Source: Flavobacterium solisilvae
GTDB taxonomy: Bacteria > Bacteroidota > Bacteroidia > Flavobacteriales > Flavobacteriaceae
Assembly (NCBI RefSeq): GCF_012911605.1
Contig: NZ_JAAMPT010000208.1
Location: forward strand, 248,001-312,000
Direction: 5' to 3'
DNA: 64,000 nucleotides
The translations under genes were made by a program, and so were the position numbers. A model generated the notes under the pieces. That model ran no database searches and was not told the DNA's origin. It saw nothing but the letters and a program-made list of their open reading frames with translations. The stretch's first letter is position 1; each line of letters opens with the position of its first letter. This document shows positions 52,355 through 61,776 of this stretch, piece after piece.

Positions 52355-52696
52355 ATGAAGCAAAAATTACAAATAACAAACGCTTTCTTAGGATTGATGG
52401 TACTGTTTTCAGTGCTTTTTCAATCCATACACACGTTTGAACATGTGATTCAACAATTTTCTGGTGAAATTTGCGTTCATAAATATTCTGAGGATGCTAC
52501 TTTAAATCACAGTCACCATTGGGAAAAATGTTCGGTTTGTGATTTTGCCTTCAGCCCAACTATCGAGATTAATTCGGTTACCGTTTCATTTGAAAACGCA
52601 GTTTTTTATAACAAAACCTTATATTTTTCAACTTCCGAAAATATTCCTTTTTTCAACGGAAGTTCCTTTTCTCTTCGCGGACCGCCAATGGTTTAA
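52355..52696 (+). CDS. Small exported His/Cys protein, metal-linked
   Basis: 113 residues with an N-terminal hydrophobic segment (about 8-26, ITNAFLGLMVLFSVLFQSIHTF) that could be an export signal or an anchor. The rest holds EHVIQ, EICVHKYSEDATLNHSHHWEKCSVCDFAFSP, and the ending SSFSLRGPPMV. The HSHHWEKCSVC cluster looks like a metal site. In Flavobacteriaceae, short proteins ending in LRGPP-like motifs often sit just upstream of TonB receptors for metals. This one is 44 bases upstream of such a receptor. Function unproven. Confidence 0.75.
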   Translation: MKQKLQITNAFLGLMVLFSVLFQSIHTFEHVIQQFSGEICVHKYSEDATLNHSHHWEKCSVCDFAFSPTIEINSVTVSFENAVFYNKTLYFSTSENIPFFNGSSFSLRGPPMV

Positions 52697-52740
52697 ATTT
52701 CTTGTCCTAATCTAGTGTTAACGAATTAGAAAACAACAAA

Positions 52741-55119
52741 ATGCAAAAATTCAGTATGTTTTTTTGCTTGTTGTGTTTTGGTATTGTTTACAGTCAAAAC
52801 ACCATAAGCGGAAAAATAGTTGATGAAAACAATATGGCATTGGAAAAAAGCCACATTCATATTTCTTCCAAATCAACTAATAGTAAAAAAGACGGCACTT
52901 TCATCATTCGAAATATTCCAAATGGTTCAGCAAAAGTGTTAATCACTTATGTTGGCTACAAACCTATTGACACGATTATTGATATCAACGGAAATCTTGA
53001 GATTAATTTTAAGATGAAACAAAAGAGCGAACAATTGGAAGAAATTGTGGTAAAACACAAAAACAATTATTTCAATCACTCGGTTTCGGAACAAAAAATC
53101 AAAGAGAAAACCATTGAAAAATTCAGTAGTCAATCGCTGGGAAATGTACTCAAAGAAGTTTCTGGAGTTTCAATATTGAAAAGCGGAAGCACGATTGTAA
53201 AACCTGTAATTAATGGTTTGCACAGCAGTCGCGTTGGTATTTACAACAATAATGTAAAACTTGAAGACCAACAATGGGGAACGGAACACGCGCCGAATTT
53301 TGACGTGAATGCTGCCGGAAAAATTACCGTTTTAAAAGGCGCATCAGGTTTGCAATATGGTGGCGATGCTATTGGTGGAATTGTAATTATTGAACCTTTC
53401 AGTACCAAAAAAGACACGCTTTTTGGAAAAACCATCATGACAATGGAATCCAATGGTCGTGGCGTAACCATTTCGTCTAGTTTACACAAAGGAAATTTTT
53501 GTGACTGGAGTTGGAATGCGCAAGGAAGCTTCAAATATTTTGGTGACAGAGAATCACCCGATTATATTTTGTCGAATACAGGAAATCGCGAAGCAAATTT
53601 TTCGGGAGATGTGAAATATATTGGAAAAAAATTTGATTTTTTCGCTTATTACAGTTTGTACAATGCAACGATAGGGATTTTGAGTGCTTCACATATTGGA
53701 AACGTGAATGATTTATTCAACTCGATTAACAATCAAACACCATCGGTTGTTGAAGATTTTACGTATTCAATTCAGAATCCGAAGCAACAAGTGCAACATC
53801 ATTTGGCAAAATTGAATTACAATTATTATTTCAAAGATGGCGAATCTATCGGTTTACAATATGCTTTTCAATTCAATAACCGAAAAGAATTTGATTTGCG
53901 AACTGGTGTTTCAGATTCTAGAGCAGCTTTGGACTTAAACTTGATGACGCATACTTTTAATGCCGATTATAAATTGAGCATTGATAGTTGGGATTTTAAA
54001 TCAGGAATTATGGGTTTGTTCCAAAATAATTCGGCAAATCCTAATACTGGCGTTCGTCCGTTAATTCCAAGTTACAATAAATTTGATGCTGGAATTTATG
54101 CTATTGTTGACAATCATATTTCGGAAGATTTTTCGGTTGAAGCTGGAATTCGCTACGATTTTTCAACTATTGAAGCAACGAAATATTATCTAAAATCACG
54201 TTGGGACGAGCGAAATTACAGTCCAGAATTCAACCATTTTATTGAAGGAGATTTTGGTACACAATGGTTAACCAAACCTACGTTTACTTTTCATAATTTT
54301 TCAGCAAGTGTTGGAACGCAATATTCCTTTGGAAACCAATATGAATGGTATTTTAACATCAGTCGTGCGGTTAGAAATCCAAATCCTTCTGAATTTTTTA
54401 GCGATGGATTGCATCATTCGAGTGGTATGATTGAATTGGGCGATTTGCGTTTGAAACAAGAAAAGTCAAATAAAATCAGTACTTCTTTGCAAAAACAATG
54501 GAAGAATTTCAAAGTAAATATCAATCTGTTTTTGAATTATATTGAAGATTATATGTTCTTGAAACCCGTTGGTTTTGAAACTACTATTCGCGGTGCTTTT
54601 CCGGTTTGGGAATACCAACAAATCAATGCTTTGTTGACCGGAATTGACTTAAATTCCGAGTGGAAAATCAGTGAACATTGGCAACATCGTTTGCTTTTAT
54701 CGTATGTAAACGGAAAAGATAAAACGAATGACGATTTTATTATCGATATGCCACCATTGAACATCAACAACCGAATTTCGTTCAATAAAAAAGATTGGAA
54801 AAATTTGACACTCGAACTGCAAAGCGAAATGGTTTTTAGACAAACGCAATTTCCAAACAACAATTTCATGACGAATATTATTGTTGACGGCGAATTATCA
54901 CCAGTTGAAGTTGATATTAGTTCGCCTCCAGCTGCATATCATCTTTTGCATTTTGCCTCTGATTTTCAATTCAAAATGGCCAATAATTCAATGGCAACAC
55001 TAGGTTTTTCTGTTTTTAACCTATTAGATACTAAATACAGAGATTATTTAAACAGACAGCGTTTCTATGCCGACGAATTGGGTAGAAACTTTCAAATTCA
55101 ATTAAAAATTAATTATTAA
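52741..55119 (+). CDS. TonB-dependent receptor, probably for a metal
   Basis: 792 residues. A signal peptide (MQKFSMFFCLLCFGIVYSQ) is followed by a carboxypeptidase-like domain (ISGKIVDENNMALEKSHIHISS, 22-95), a plug (SLGNVLKEVSGVSILKSGSTIVKP, INGLHSSRVGIYNNNV, GASGLQYGGDAIGG) and a barrel ending in LGRNFQIQLKINY. The plug resembles ZnuD-like and other metal receptors, and the barrel contains many histidines (QQVQHHLAKLNYN, GLHHSSG). I infer outer-membrane uptake of a metal, perhaps zinc, in an operon with the small His/Cys protein upstream and a lipoprotein 12 bases downstream. Confidence 0.88.
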   Translation: MQKFSMFFCLLCFGIVYSQNTISGKIVDENNMALEKSHIHISSKSTNSKKDGTFIIRNIPNGSAKVLITYVGYKPIDTIIDINGNLEINFKMKQKSEQLEEIVVKHKNNYFNHSVSEQKIKEKTIEKFSSQSLGNVLKEVSGVSILKSGSTIVKPVINGLHSSRVGIYNNNVKLEDQQWGTEHAPNFDVNAAGKITVLKGASGLQYGGDAIGGIVIIEPFSTKKDTLFGKTIMTMESNGRGVTISSSLHKGNFCDWSWNAQGSFKYFGDRESPDYILSNTGNREANFSGDVKYIGKKFDFFAYYSLYNATIGILSASHIGNVNDLFNSINNQTPSVVEDFTYSIQNPKQQVQHHLAKLNYNYYFKDGESIGLQYAFQFNNRKEFDLRTGVSDSRAALDLNLMTHTFNADYKLSIDSWDFKSGIMGLFQNNSANPNTGVRPLIPSYNKFDAGIYAIVDNHISEDFSVEAGIRYDFSTIEATKYYLKSRWDERNYSPEFNHFIEGDFGTQWLTKPTFTFHNFSASVGTQYSFGNQYEWYFNISRAVRNPNPSEFFSDGLHHSSGMIELGDLRLKQEKSNKISTSLQKQWKNFKVNINLFLNYIEDYMFLKPVGFETTIRGAFPVWEYQQINALLTGIDLNSEWKISEHWQHRLLLSYVNGKDKTNDDFIIDMPPLNINNRISFNKKDWKNLTLELQSEMVFRQTQFPNNNFMTNIIVDGELSPVEVDISSPPAAYHLLHFASDFQFKMANNSMATLGFSVFNLLDTKYRDYLNRQRFYADELGRNFQIQLKINY

Positions 55120-55131
55120 AACAGGAAAACA

Positions 55132-55695
55132 ATGAAATATTTCAATCCAACAAAAGCCTTATTTTTAGCAACAGCTTCTTTATTTTTAGTGTCTTGTAGC
55201 GATGACAATAACGGTCCAGTAAATGAGGAAGAAGTAATCACAACGGTTACGACTACTTTAACAAATGGTGCAACGACTATAACTTTAACTTCAAGAGATT
55301 TAGATGGCGATGGACCAAATGATCCGCTTGTAACGGTTTCAGGAAATTTGACAGCAAACACAGTTTATAACGGTGAAACGACTTTTTTAAATGAATTAGA
55401 TACGCCAGCAGATAATATTACTACTGAAGTTGAAGAAGAAGGTGAAGAGCATCAAATATTTTACCAAATTCCAGCAGCTTTAGGAACAATTGGTTACACT
55501 GATTTTGATGTGAATGCAAAACCAGTAGGATTGACTTTTACATACACTACAGGAAATGCTGGAACAGGAAATTTAACGGTAACATTGAGACATTTACCAA
55601 ACAAATCAGCTGCTGGAGTTGCTGCTGGCGATATCACAAACGCTGGTGGTGCAACCGATGCGCAAGTAACTTATCCAATTGTGATTACAAACTAA
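55132..55695 (+). CDS. Lipoprotein of a metal-receptor operon
   Basis: 187 residues with a lipobox (SLFLVSC) and the acidic SDDNNGP start often seen in exposed lipoproteins. The mature part is Thr/Asp/Gly-rich (TSRDLDGDGPNDPLVTVSG) with EEEGEEHQIFYQIPAALG and HLPNKSAAGVAAGDITNAGG. It matches a Flavobacteriaceae family that databases tend to name after the type 1 periplasmic-binding fold; I am not sure of that name. The position directly after the TonB receptor and before a terminator suggests it helps capture the same ligand. Confidence 0.78.
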   Translation: MKYFNPTKALFLATASLFLVSCSDDNNGPVNEEEVITTVTTTLTNGATTITLTSRDLDGDGPNDPLVTVSGNLTANTVYNGETTFLNELDTPADNITTEVEEEGEEHQIFYQIPAALGTIGYTDFDVNAKPVGLTFTYTTGNAGTGNLTVTLRHLPNKSAAGVAAGDITNAGGATDAQVTYPIVITN

Positions 55696-55709
55696 ATTAT
55701 GAAATTAAA

Positions 55710-55735
55710 AAATGCGACTTAATTAAGTCGCATTT
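55710..55735. terminator. Perfect palindromic terminator
   Basis: AAATGCGACTTAA followed immediately by TTAAGTCGCATTT, a perfect 26-base palindrome with T runs. It separates two convergent genes and can serve both. Confidence 0.85.
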
Positions 55736-55739
55736 TTTT

Positions 55740-56540
55740 TTAAAATCTATTATCGCCATCAAGCATTCGTCCTAAACCGCCAAGAAGACTTCCTTCTTCT
55801 CTGGAACTTCCACCATTTTGTGGCGCAGAAGCGATAATTCTATCCGCTAAACGGCTAAATGGCAACGATTGTACATATACCGTTCCTGGACCGCGAAGTG
55901 TTGCAAAAAACATTCCTTCGCCACCAAAAATGGTGTTTTTTATGCCGCCAACAAACTCAATATCATAATCTACATCTTTAGTAAAACCAACGATACAACC
56001 TGTATCTACTTTCAATATTTCACCTGAAGCCAATTCTCTTTTGGCCAAAGTTCCGCCAGAATGTACAAACGCCATTCCATCACCTTCAATTTTTTGCATA
56101 ATAAAACCTTCACCACCAAAAAGTCCGCGACCAAGTTTTCTAGAAAATTCAATGCCAACCGAAACACCTTTGGCAGCGCAAAGGAAAGCGTCTTTTTGAC
56201 AAATAAATTTTCCTTGAAACTGACGCAAATCTATCGGAATAATTTTTCCAGGATAAGGCGAAGCAAAACATACTTTACTCTTCGAATTATTCTGATTTAA
56301 GTATGCCGTCATAAAAAGACTTTCGCCAGTTAAAACTCTTTTTCCAGCCGAAAGTAATTTACCAAAAATTCCTTGCTGTTGTGATGAACCATCGCCAAAA
56401 ATAGTTTGCATTTGAATGCCGTTTTCCATCATCATAAAACTTCCTGCTTCAGCAACAACTATCTCTTGTGGATCAAGTTCAATCTCTACATATTGCATTT
56501 CTTCACCATAAATATGGTAGTCAATTTCGTGTGCTATCAT
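55740..56540 (-). CDS. TIGR00266 / AIM24-family protein
   Basis: 266 residues matching the TIGR00266 (AIM24) family. It begins [26 protein letters not shown] and contains [43 protein letters not shown], and a Gly/Arg-rich [27 protein letters not shown]. The family folds as repeated beta-helix-like sheets and is of unknown biochemical function; homologues in fungi affect mitochondria. Cytoplasmic, no signal. Monocistronic between terminators. Confidence 0.9.
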   Translation of the reverse strand: MIAHEIDYHIYGEEMQYVEIELDPQEIVVAEAGSFMMMENGIQMQTIFGDGSSQQQGIFGKLLSAGKRVLTGESLFMTAYLNQNNSKSKVCFASPYPGKIIPIDLRQFQGKFICQKDAFLCAAKGVSVGIEFSRKLGRGLFGGEGFIMQKIEGDGMAFVHSGGTLAKRELASGEILKVDTGCIVGFTKDVDYDIEFVGGIKNTIFGGEGMFFATLRGPGTVYVQSLPFSRLADRIIASAPQNGGSSREEGSLLGGLGRMLDGDNRF

Positions 56541-56618
56541 TGTATTGTTTTTTAGTATGTATTAGTTTATTAATTCTTCTAAATGTTACAGATGTTCGCT
56601 TATGAAATTTAAGGCATA

Positions 56619-56645
56619 AAAAAAGCGGCAATTAGCCGCTTTTCT
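56619..56645 (-). terminator. Terminator after DUF2723 gene
   Basis: AAAAGCGGC pairs with GCCGCTTTT around AATTA; T tract on the outgoing minus strand. Confidence 0.8.
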
Positions 56646-56655
56646 ATTTTGTTTG

Positions 56656-59600
56656 TTACTCCATATCTCTTCCAAAACGCTGAAAACGTTTGTTTAGTGA
56701 ATTGAAAATTGCTTTGTTTTTGTTGTAAAATTCGGCATCGTTATTGTCTTTCATTACATATAAAAGGCTTCTAAATCTTTCGATGTCAGTAATAATATCT
56801 GAAGCTATACCGTTTTGAATAGAAGATTGAATTCCGCTATAATAAGTTAAGCTTTGTTTGTATTTGTTTACTAATCTGTCCAATAATTCGCGTGCTTTTT
56901 CTTTTTTACCAATTTGATAATAACCACTTGCAAAAGGTTCAACCATGGTATAATAGCCATAAAAATCCATTGGCATTTTGGTTAAAGCAAGTTCAATTAT
57001 TTTTTCTGCTTCTTGATTTTTTTCTTCATAGATTAATTGTTGCATTAATCTAGCCATATTGGTTCTATAAGAAATACTGTTTTTTCTAGTTTCTGGATCG
57101 TGATAAATATCGGTTCTTTCGCCGTTACCCCATTCCCATTTATTGATAATGTTGTACATTTTTTCACTATCGATTTGTCCCATATCCAATGGACTTTCTG
57201 GGCTATTTTTAGTTTTTACCGGTACTAATTTGTAAACCAATCCGTCTAGTTGTAGATAATCTTTCATCCAAAGATAATCGTCATCGCCAAAACTTCCTCC
57301 AGTAAAATAAACTGGTCTTTTCCAGTTGTTATTTGCAATAACATCCAGCATCATTAATCGGTTTTTATACATTGCTCGTCCTTTGATGGTTAAATCAATA
57401 TAAGGAACGATTGAATCATTGTATTTAGGATTTACAACTTTGTTTTTAATGATGGTATTTTTGTCAATTGGAATTCGGATTTTATTGGTTGGATAAAAAT
57501 GAACCGTTTGCCCGTTTTCTAAATTCACCGTTGATTGCGGGTTTTTGATGAAATCGATTAAGCTTTTCAATTCCCAACGCGCTTCGGTTTTTGGAATATG
57601 AACGGTGTAATCTAATTTGTCTCCAACATATTCTTCGTGTTTGAATGATATAGGCAATCCATCTGATTCGTAGGTTTTATTTTTTTGTTGATCAATATAC
57701 CAATCGGTCATGAAAAGACTTGTGTTTACAATTTTCACATCGGTTCTAATACCTTCAATTTCTTGAGCATACCAAAGCGGGAAAGTGTCGTTATCACCAA
57801 TGGTAAATAGAATGGCGTTTGGTTCACAGGAATTCAAATAATTTTTCGCCATTGCTAAAGCAGTATATTTATTTGAACGGTCGTGATCATCCCAGTTTTG
57901 GGTTGCCATTAATATAGGCGAAGCTAGTAAACAAGCTGCAATTACAATTGGACCAGCCAATTTAGATTTGACATAACCAGTTACAATTTCATAAATAGCA
58001 TAAACTCCAAATCCTACCCAAATCGCAAAAACATAGAATGAACCTACCAATGCATAATCGCGTTCTCTTGGTTCGAATGGTCTTTCGTTTAAGAAAATTT
58101 TCAAGGCAATGCTTGTAAATAGGAATAAAACTAAAAGAACGTAAAAGCTTTTTAAATCGCGCTGCGCATGATACATTAAACCGATAAGACCGATGATGAA
58201 AGGTAAAAAGAAATATACATTTCGTCCTTTGTTGTTTTTGGCGTCATCGGGTAAATTAGTTTGAGTTCCTTTTCCTAAGTGAAGTTCATCAACAAAATCA
58301 ATTCCGCTAATCCAGTTTCCGTCTAGATTGTCATATTTTCCTTGAATATCGTTTTGTCTTCCAACAAAGTTCCAAAGCAAATATCGTCCATACATATAAC
58401 CAAATTGGTATTCAAACATGAAACTTAAATTGTCTAAAGTCGATGGTTTTTCGATGATTAAATAATCGCTGTATTTTTTTAGAAATGCAACATAATCTTC
58501 GTTGTCCACTTGTTTTTGAGCATAAGCTGTTTTGAATTCGTTTATGCTAGAGGTTAATTCATTTTTTAGTTGAGCAACTGCTTCGTTGATTTGTTCATCG
58601 CTTAATTCTTCTAAATTAACACCATATTGTGCTAAATCTTCTTCATAAGGATAATTATGATTTAGTTGGAATTTTGGAACGCCAGTAAAGGAAATATAAT
58701 TTTCAATATGTTCTGTACTCCAAAGTCGAGGTAAAACCGCTTTGTGATTATCATCAGTGTTTTGTTCGGCATTTTTATAATTGTTTACAATTACATATTT
58801 TCCGGTTTTATAATCTCTTTCATAGTTGGGTTTTTTGTCCAAATAAGGTTGATCTGCATCCAATCCAGCAAAGGTATCAGTATATTGCGGACCATAAAAT
58901 AACGGATTTACACCATATTGTTCACGATTGTAATAAGCAAGAACTTCGGCAGCATCAGAAGGTTTGTTTTCGTTAATTACCACATTGGCATTTGCTCTAA
59001 TTGGCAACATCATCCATGTGGAAAATCCAATTAATAAAAACAAAATACAAAGGATAACAGTATTGTAAAACGGATGTCCTTTTTCGCGAGTGTATTTTAA
59101 ACCAAAATAGAAAAAGGCAATAATCAATAGTAAGGCAAAAATAGTTCCTGAGTTAAACGGTAATCCAATGCTGTTTACCATGAAAATCTCCATTTTTCCA
59201 AAGAAAGCCAAGGTAAAAGGCAATAATAATTTGAAGATAAACAACAAAACGGCTACAATAATAATGTTTGCAATGATGAAGTTTTTTACGGTGATTTTTT
59301 TGTAATTTTTAAAGAAATATAAAAACCCAATAGCTGGAATTGTCAACAAAGCCATGAAGTGAACTCCAAACGAAAGCCCAATTACAAGCGAAATTAACAA
59401 CAACCATCGATTGCCTCTTGGTGTATTCATTTCTTCTTCCCAACGCAAACCTAACCAAAGCAATATAGCGATAAACAACGATGCCATGGCATAAACTTCC
59501 GCTTCAATGGCACTGTTCCAAAAACTATCAGAAAAAGTAAAAGTTAGCACACCAACAAAAGAACTTCCAAGAACTACTATTAGTTTAGAATTATCAAGCT

Positions 59601-59937
59601 CGGTATAATTACTAATTATTTTTTTAAGTAAAATGGTGCTTGACCAAAACATAAACAAAATGGTAAATGCACTCGAAAAAACCGAAAGCATGTTTACCAT
59701 TAAGGCAACTAATTCGTTATTGCCAAAAGCAAACATCGAGAAAAACGCACCAAGGATTTGATAAAACGGCGCTCCAGGTGGATGACCAACTTCTAGTTTG
59801 GCTGCGGTAGAAATGTATTCGCCACAATCCCAAAAACTCATGGTAGGTTCAACAGTAAGTGAATAGGTTATAAGTGCAATTGCGAAAGAAGACCAACCTA
59901 AAATGGTATTCCATTTATTAAAATTGAAGTTTTGCAT
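56656..59937 (-). CDS. DUF2723 glycosyltransferase-117-like membrane protein
   Basis: 1093 residues. The N-terminal half (1-340) has many membrane spans and the motif WDCGEYISTAAKLEVGHPPGAPFYQ with an acidic residue pair at the start, as in lipid-linked-sugar glycosyltransferases. A second set of spans lies near 590-690, and a soluble C-terminal region (about 860-1093) holds an RPVYFTGGSFGDDDYLWMKDYLQ stretch and TPR-like helices (EKIIELALTKMP, GKKEKARELLDRL). The family is DUF2723, assigned to glycosyltransferase family 117 and found widely in Bacteroidota. The acceptor is unknown; protein O-glycosylation is one guess. Monocistronic. Confidence 0.88.
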   Translation of the reverse strand: MQNFNFNKWNTILGWSSFAIALITYSLTVEPTMSFWDCGEYISTAAKLEVGHPPGAPFYQILGAFFSMFAFGNNELVALMVNMLSVFSSAFTILFMFWSSTILLKKIISNYTELDNSKLIVVLGSSFVGVLTFTFSDSFWNSAIEAEVYAMASLFIAILLWLGLRWEEEMNTPRGNRWLLLISLVIGLSFGVHFMALLTIPAIGFLYFFKNYKKITVKNFIIANIIIVAVLLFIFKLLLPFTLAFFGKMEIFMVNSIGLPFNSGTIFALLLIIAFFYFGLKYTREKGHPFYNTVILCILFLLIGFSTWMMLPIRANANVVINENKPSDAAEVLAYYNREQYGVNPLFYGPQYTDTFAGLDADQPYLDKKPNYERDYKTGKYVIVNNYKNAEQNTDDNHKAVLPRLWSTEHIENYISFTGVPKFQLNHNYPYEEDLAQYGVNLEELSDEQINEAVAQLKNELTSSINEFKTAYAQKQVDNEDYVAFLKKYSDYLIIEKPSTLDNLSFMFEYQFGYMYGRYLLWNFVGRQNDIQGKYDNLDGNWISGIDFVDELHLGKGTQTNLPDDAKNNKGRNVYFFLPFIIGLIGLMYHAQRDLKSFYVLLVLFLFTSIALKIFLNERPFEPRERDYALVGSFYVFAIWVGFGVYAIYEIVTGYVKSKLAGPIVIAACLLASPILMATQNWDDHDRSNKYTALAMAKNYLNSCEPNAILFTIGDNDTFPLWYAQEIEGIRTDVKIVNTSLFMTDWYIDQQKNKTYESDGLPISFKHEEYVGDKLDYTVHIPKTEARWELKSLIDFIKNPQSTVNLENGQTVHFYPTNKIRIPIDKNTIIKNKVVNPKYNDSIVPYIDLTIKGRAMYKNRLMMLDVIANNNWKRPVYFTGGSFGDDDYLWMKDYLQLDGLVYKLVPVKTKNSPESPLDMGQIDSEKMYNIINKWEWGNGERTDIYHDPETRKNSISYRTNMARLMQQLIYEEKNQEAEKIIELALTKMPMDFYGYYTMVEPFASGYYQIGKKEKARELLDRLVNKYKQSLTYYSGIQSSIQNGIASDIITDIERFRSLLYVMKDNNDAEFYNKNKAIFNSLNKRFQRFGRDME

Positions 59938-60104
59938 AATTCAATACTAAAGTGTTTTTACTTTTTGTGGTACAAAGAAACTATTTTTTACTGCAAATTA
60001 AGTTGCTTTAACTAAATTTTCTTAGTTCAAGTGAGTTAATCGTAGGTTAATTAACTAATTTTGAGAAAGGAAAAGTTTTTCGAGTGATTTTTTAAAAAAA
60101 TTAT

Positions 60105-60134
60105 TTGTGTAGATAAAAAAAAGATGTAAATTTG
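60105..60134 (+). promoter_or_regulatory. Promoter of tRNA-Gln
   Basis: TTG at 60105-60107 (in TTTG from 60104), a 19-base spacer, and TAAATTTG at 60127-60134. An excellent match to the Bacteroidota consensus. The preceding 160 bases back to the DUF2723 gene are AT-rich and show nothing else. Confidence 0.8.
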
Positions 60135-60187
60135 CACTCGCAATAAGCAAAATACTAGTTCGTTATTATTATTGTTTATTGAAATTC

Positions 60188-60258
60188 TGGTCTATGGTGT
60201 AATGGTAACACTACGGTTTTTGGTGCCGTCTTTCTAGGTTCGAGTCCTAGTAGACCAA
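60188..60258 (+). tRNA. tRNA-Gln (anticodon TTG)
   Basis: A 71-base cloverleaf. The acceptor pairs TGGTCTA/TAGACCA perfectly; the anticodon stem is ACGGT/GCCGT with loop TTTTGGT, anticodon TTG; the T-arm is CTAGGTTCGAGTCCTAG. The U1-A72 start is typical of glutamine tRNAs. CCA is not encoded. Confidence 0.95.
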
Positions 60259-60261
60259 CAA

Positions 60262-60287
60262 AAAATCCCGCAACTAGCGGGATTTTT
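60262..60287 (+). terminator. Terminator after tRNA-Gln
   Basis: AAATCCCGC pairs with GCGGGATTT around AACTA, followed by T residues. Confidence 0.85.
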
Positions 60288-60308
60288 TGATTCTATTAGG
60301 TTTTAAAA

Positions 60309-61133
60309 TTAGATTTTAAACGTAACAACTGGTCTAACCGAGTGATTTACTAAGTCTTCGCTAATACTTCCGTTGAAGAAGTGAGCCAAACCTTTTCTGC
60401 CGTGAGTACTCATTCCAATTAAATCGGCGTTTACATGATTTGCAAAGTTTAAAACACCGCTTTCTACATTAACATCGTTATAAATATGAGTAGAAAATTT
60501 ATTGATGGTAAATTTAGAAACAAAATGATCCATGATTTCCTGCGCAACATGTGTTGGTTTGAAGTTGCTTGGTGTGTTAATCATAACCAAATGTAGTTCA
60601 GCATCAAATTTATTAGCAAATTCAACTACTTTTTCGAATGGTTTTTTTACTTCATCCGAAAAATCAGCCGCAAAAACAAAACGTTCAACATTGAATGTGC
60701 TTTGCTCTTTTTTGATAATCAAAACTGGAATGTTTGAATTTCTAACTACTTTTTCAGCATTGGAACCAATAAACATTTCTTTGAAACCACTTGCGCCATG
60801 TGAACCCATTACAATTAAATCAATATCATTTTTTTCGCTGATTTTCATAATTCCATCAAAAGCCAATTCAAACTGAATAACTTCAGAAACCTTTAGGCCT
60901 TCAAGACATTCATCTTCCATTAAATCTTCCAGCTTGTTGATTGCTGCGTTTTTAAAAAGCATAATTTCGGGTAATTCATGCCCAACTCCAATAGCATCGC
61001 CAGCTTGGCCAGGTAATTCAAGCATGTGTAACAAGATGATTTCGCCGTTGTTTTTTCTAGCAATTTCGGCAGCAACTTTTAATGCATAATAGGCGTGATC
61101 TGAAAAGTCTGTTGGGACTAATATTTTTTTCAT
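60309..61133 (-). CDS. Tandem universal stress protein
   Basis: About 274 residues from MKKILVPTDFSDHAYYALKVA; a longer frame adds 22 hydrophobic residues and is less likely. Two USP domains lie in tandem (1-140 and 143-274). Each has the nucleotide-binding G-x2-G-x9-G(S/T) pattern: GSHGASGFKEMFIGSNAEK and STHGRKGLAHFFNGSISED. Such tandem UspA proteins are induced by starvation or oxidative stress in other bacteria. Cytoplasmic. Divergent from rimP. Confidence 0.93.
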   Translation of the reverse strand: MKKILVPTDFSDHAYYALKVAAEIARKNNGEIILLHMLELPGQAGDAIGVGHELPEIMLFKNAAINKLEDLMEDECLEGLKVSEVIQFELAFDGIMKISEKNDIDLIVMGSHGASGFKEMFIGSNAEKVVRNSNIPVLIIKKEQSTFNVERFVFAADFSDEVKKPFEKVVEFANKFDAELHLVMINTPSNFKPTHVAQEIMDHFVSKFTINKFSTHIYNDVNVESGVLNFANHVNADLIGMSTHGRKGLAHFFNGSISEDLVNHSVRPVVTFKI

Positions 61134-61226
61134 AATAAAAGGAATAAATAGGTTGTAAATTTGATACAATAAAGGTATTAAAATTTTTTGATACGGCAAT
61201 GATTTTTTGATTTATAAAAAAATCAC

Positions 61227-61234
61227 TATATTTG
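61227..61234 (+). promoter_or_regulatory. -7 box of rimP-nusA-infB operon
   Basis: TATATTTG followed by TGCC matches TAnnTTTG, 63 bases before the rimP ATG, with TTG at 61207-61209 (spacer 17). An intrinsic-terminator hairpin lies between it and the start. Confidence 0.6.
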
Positions 61235-61262
61235 TGCCGTTATTTACCATTTTCTAAATAAT

Positions 61263-61288
61263 GAGGGAAGCATTGCTTCCCTCTTTTT
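61263..61288 (+). terminator. Hairpin with T run in the rimP leader (attenuator candidate)
   Basis: GAGGGAAGC at 61263-61271, loop ATT, GCTTCCCTC at 61275-61283, then TTTTT. It has the form of an intrinsic terminator yet lies downstream of the promoter and nine bases before the rimP ATG. No upstream plus-strand gene needs it, since tRNA-Gln has its own terminator. Confidence 0.75.
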
Positions 61289-61297
61289 ATACAAAAT

Positions 61298-61768
61298 ATG
61301 ACATTTAAAGAAAAAGTAGAAGGTTTGTTAAATCAAGGATTAGAGGAAAATCCATCCTTGTTTTTGGTAGATTTGAATATATCAGATAGTTACAAAATTA
61401 CAGTAACTTTAGATGGCGATAATGGCGTTACACTTCAAGATTGTATTGATATCAGCAAAGTAATTGATCAAAATTTAGATCGAGAAGAGCAAGATTTTTC
61501 TTTAGAAGTTGCTTCGGCAGGAGTTTCTTCGCCATTAAAAAATATTCGTCAGTATAAAAAAAATACAGGAAGAACTTTAAAAGTTAAAACACAATCGGGA
61601 GAAACTATCGAAGCAGAATTAGCCGAAGCTAATGATGATTTTATAGTTTTAAAATGGAAATCCAGAGAACCGAAAAAAGTAGGGAAAGGAAAAGAAACCG
61701 TTGAAAATCAACGCGAAATTTCTTATTCAGAAATAAAAGAAGCAATTGTTACAATAATATTTAATTAA
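61298..61768 (+). CDS. rimP: Ribosome maturation factor RimP
   Basis: 156 residues, normal size. RimP helps assemble the 30S head. The N-terminal alpha/beta domain has [26 protein letters not shown], and the family motif [28 protein letters not shown] is near 68-95, followed by an SH3-like C-terminus. It is the first gene of rimP-nusA-infB, eight bases upstream of nusA, with a leader hairpin before it. Confidence 0.96.
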   Translation: MTFKEKVEGLLNQGLEENPSLFLVDLNISDSYKITVTLDGDNGVTLQDCIDISKVIDQNLDREEQDFSLEVASAGVSSPLKNIRQYKKNTGRTLKVKTQSGETIEAELAEANDDFIVLKWKSREPKKVGKGKETVENQREISYSEIKEAIVTIIFN

Positions 61769-61776
61769 AATTTGGC

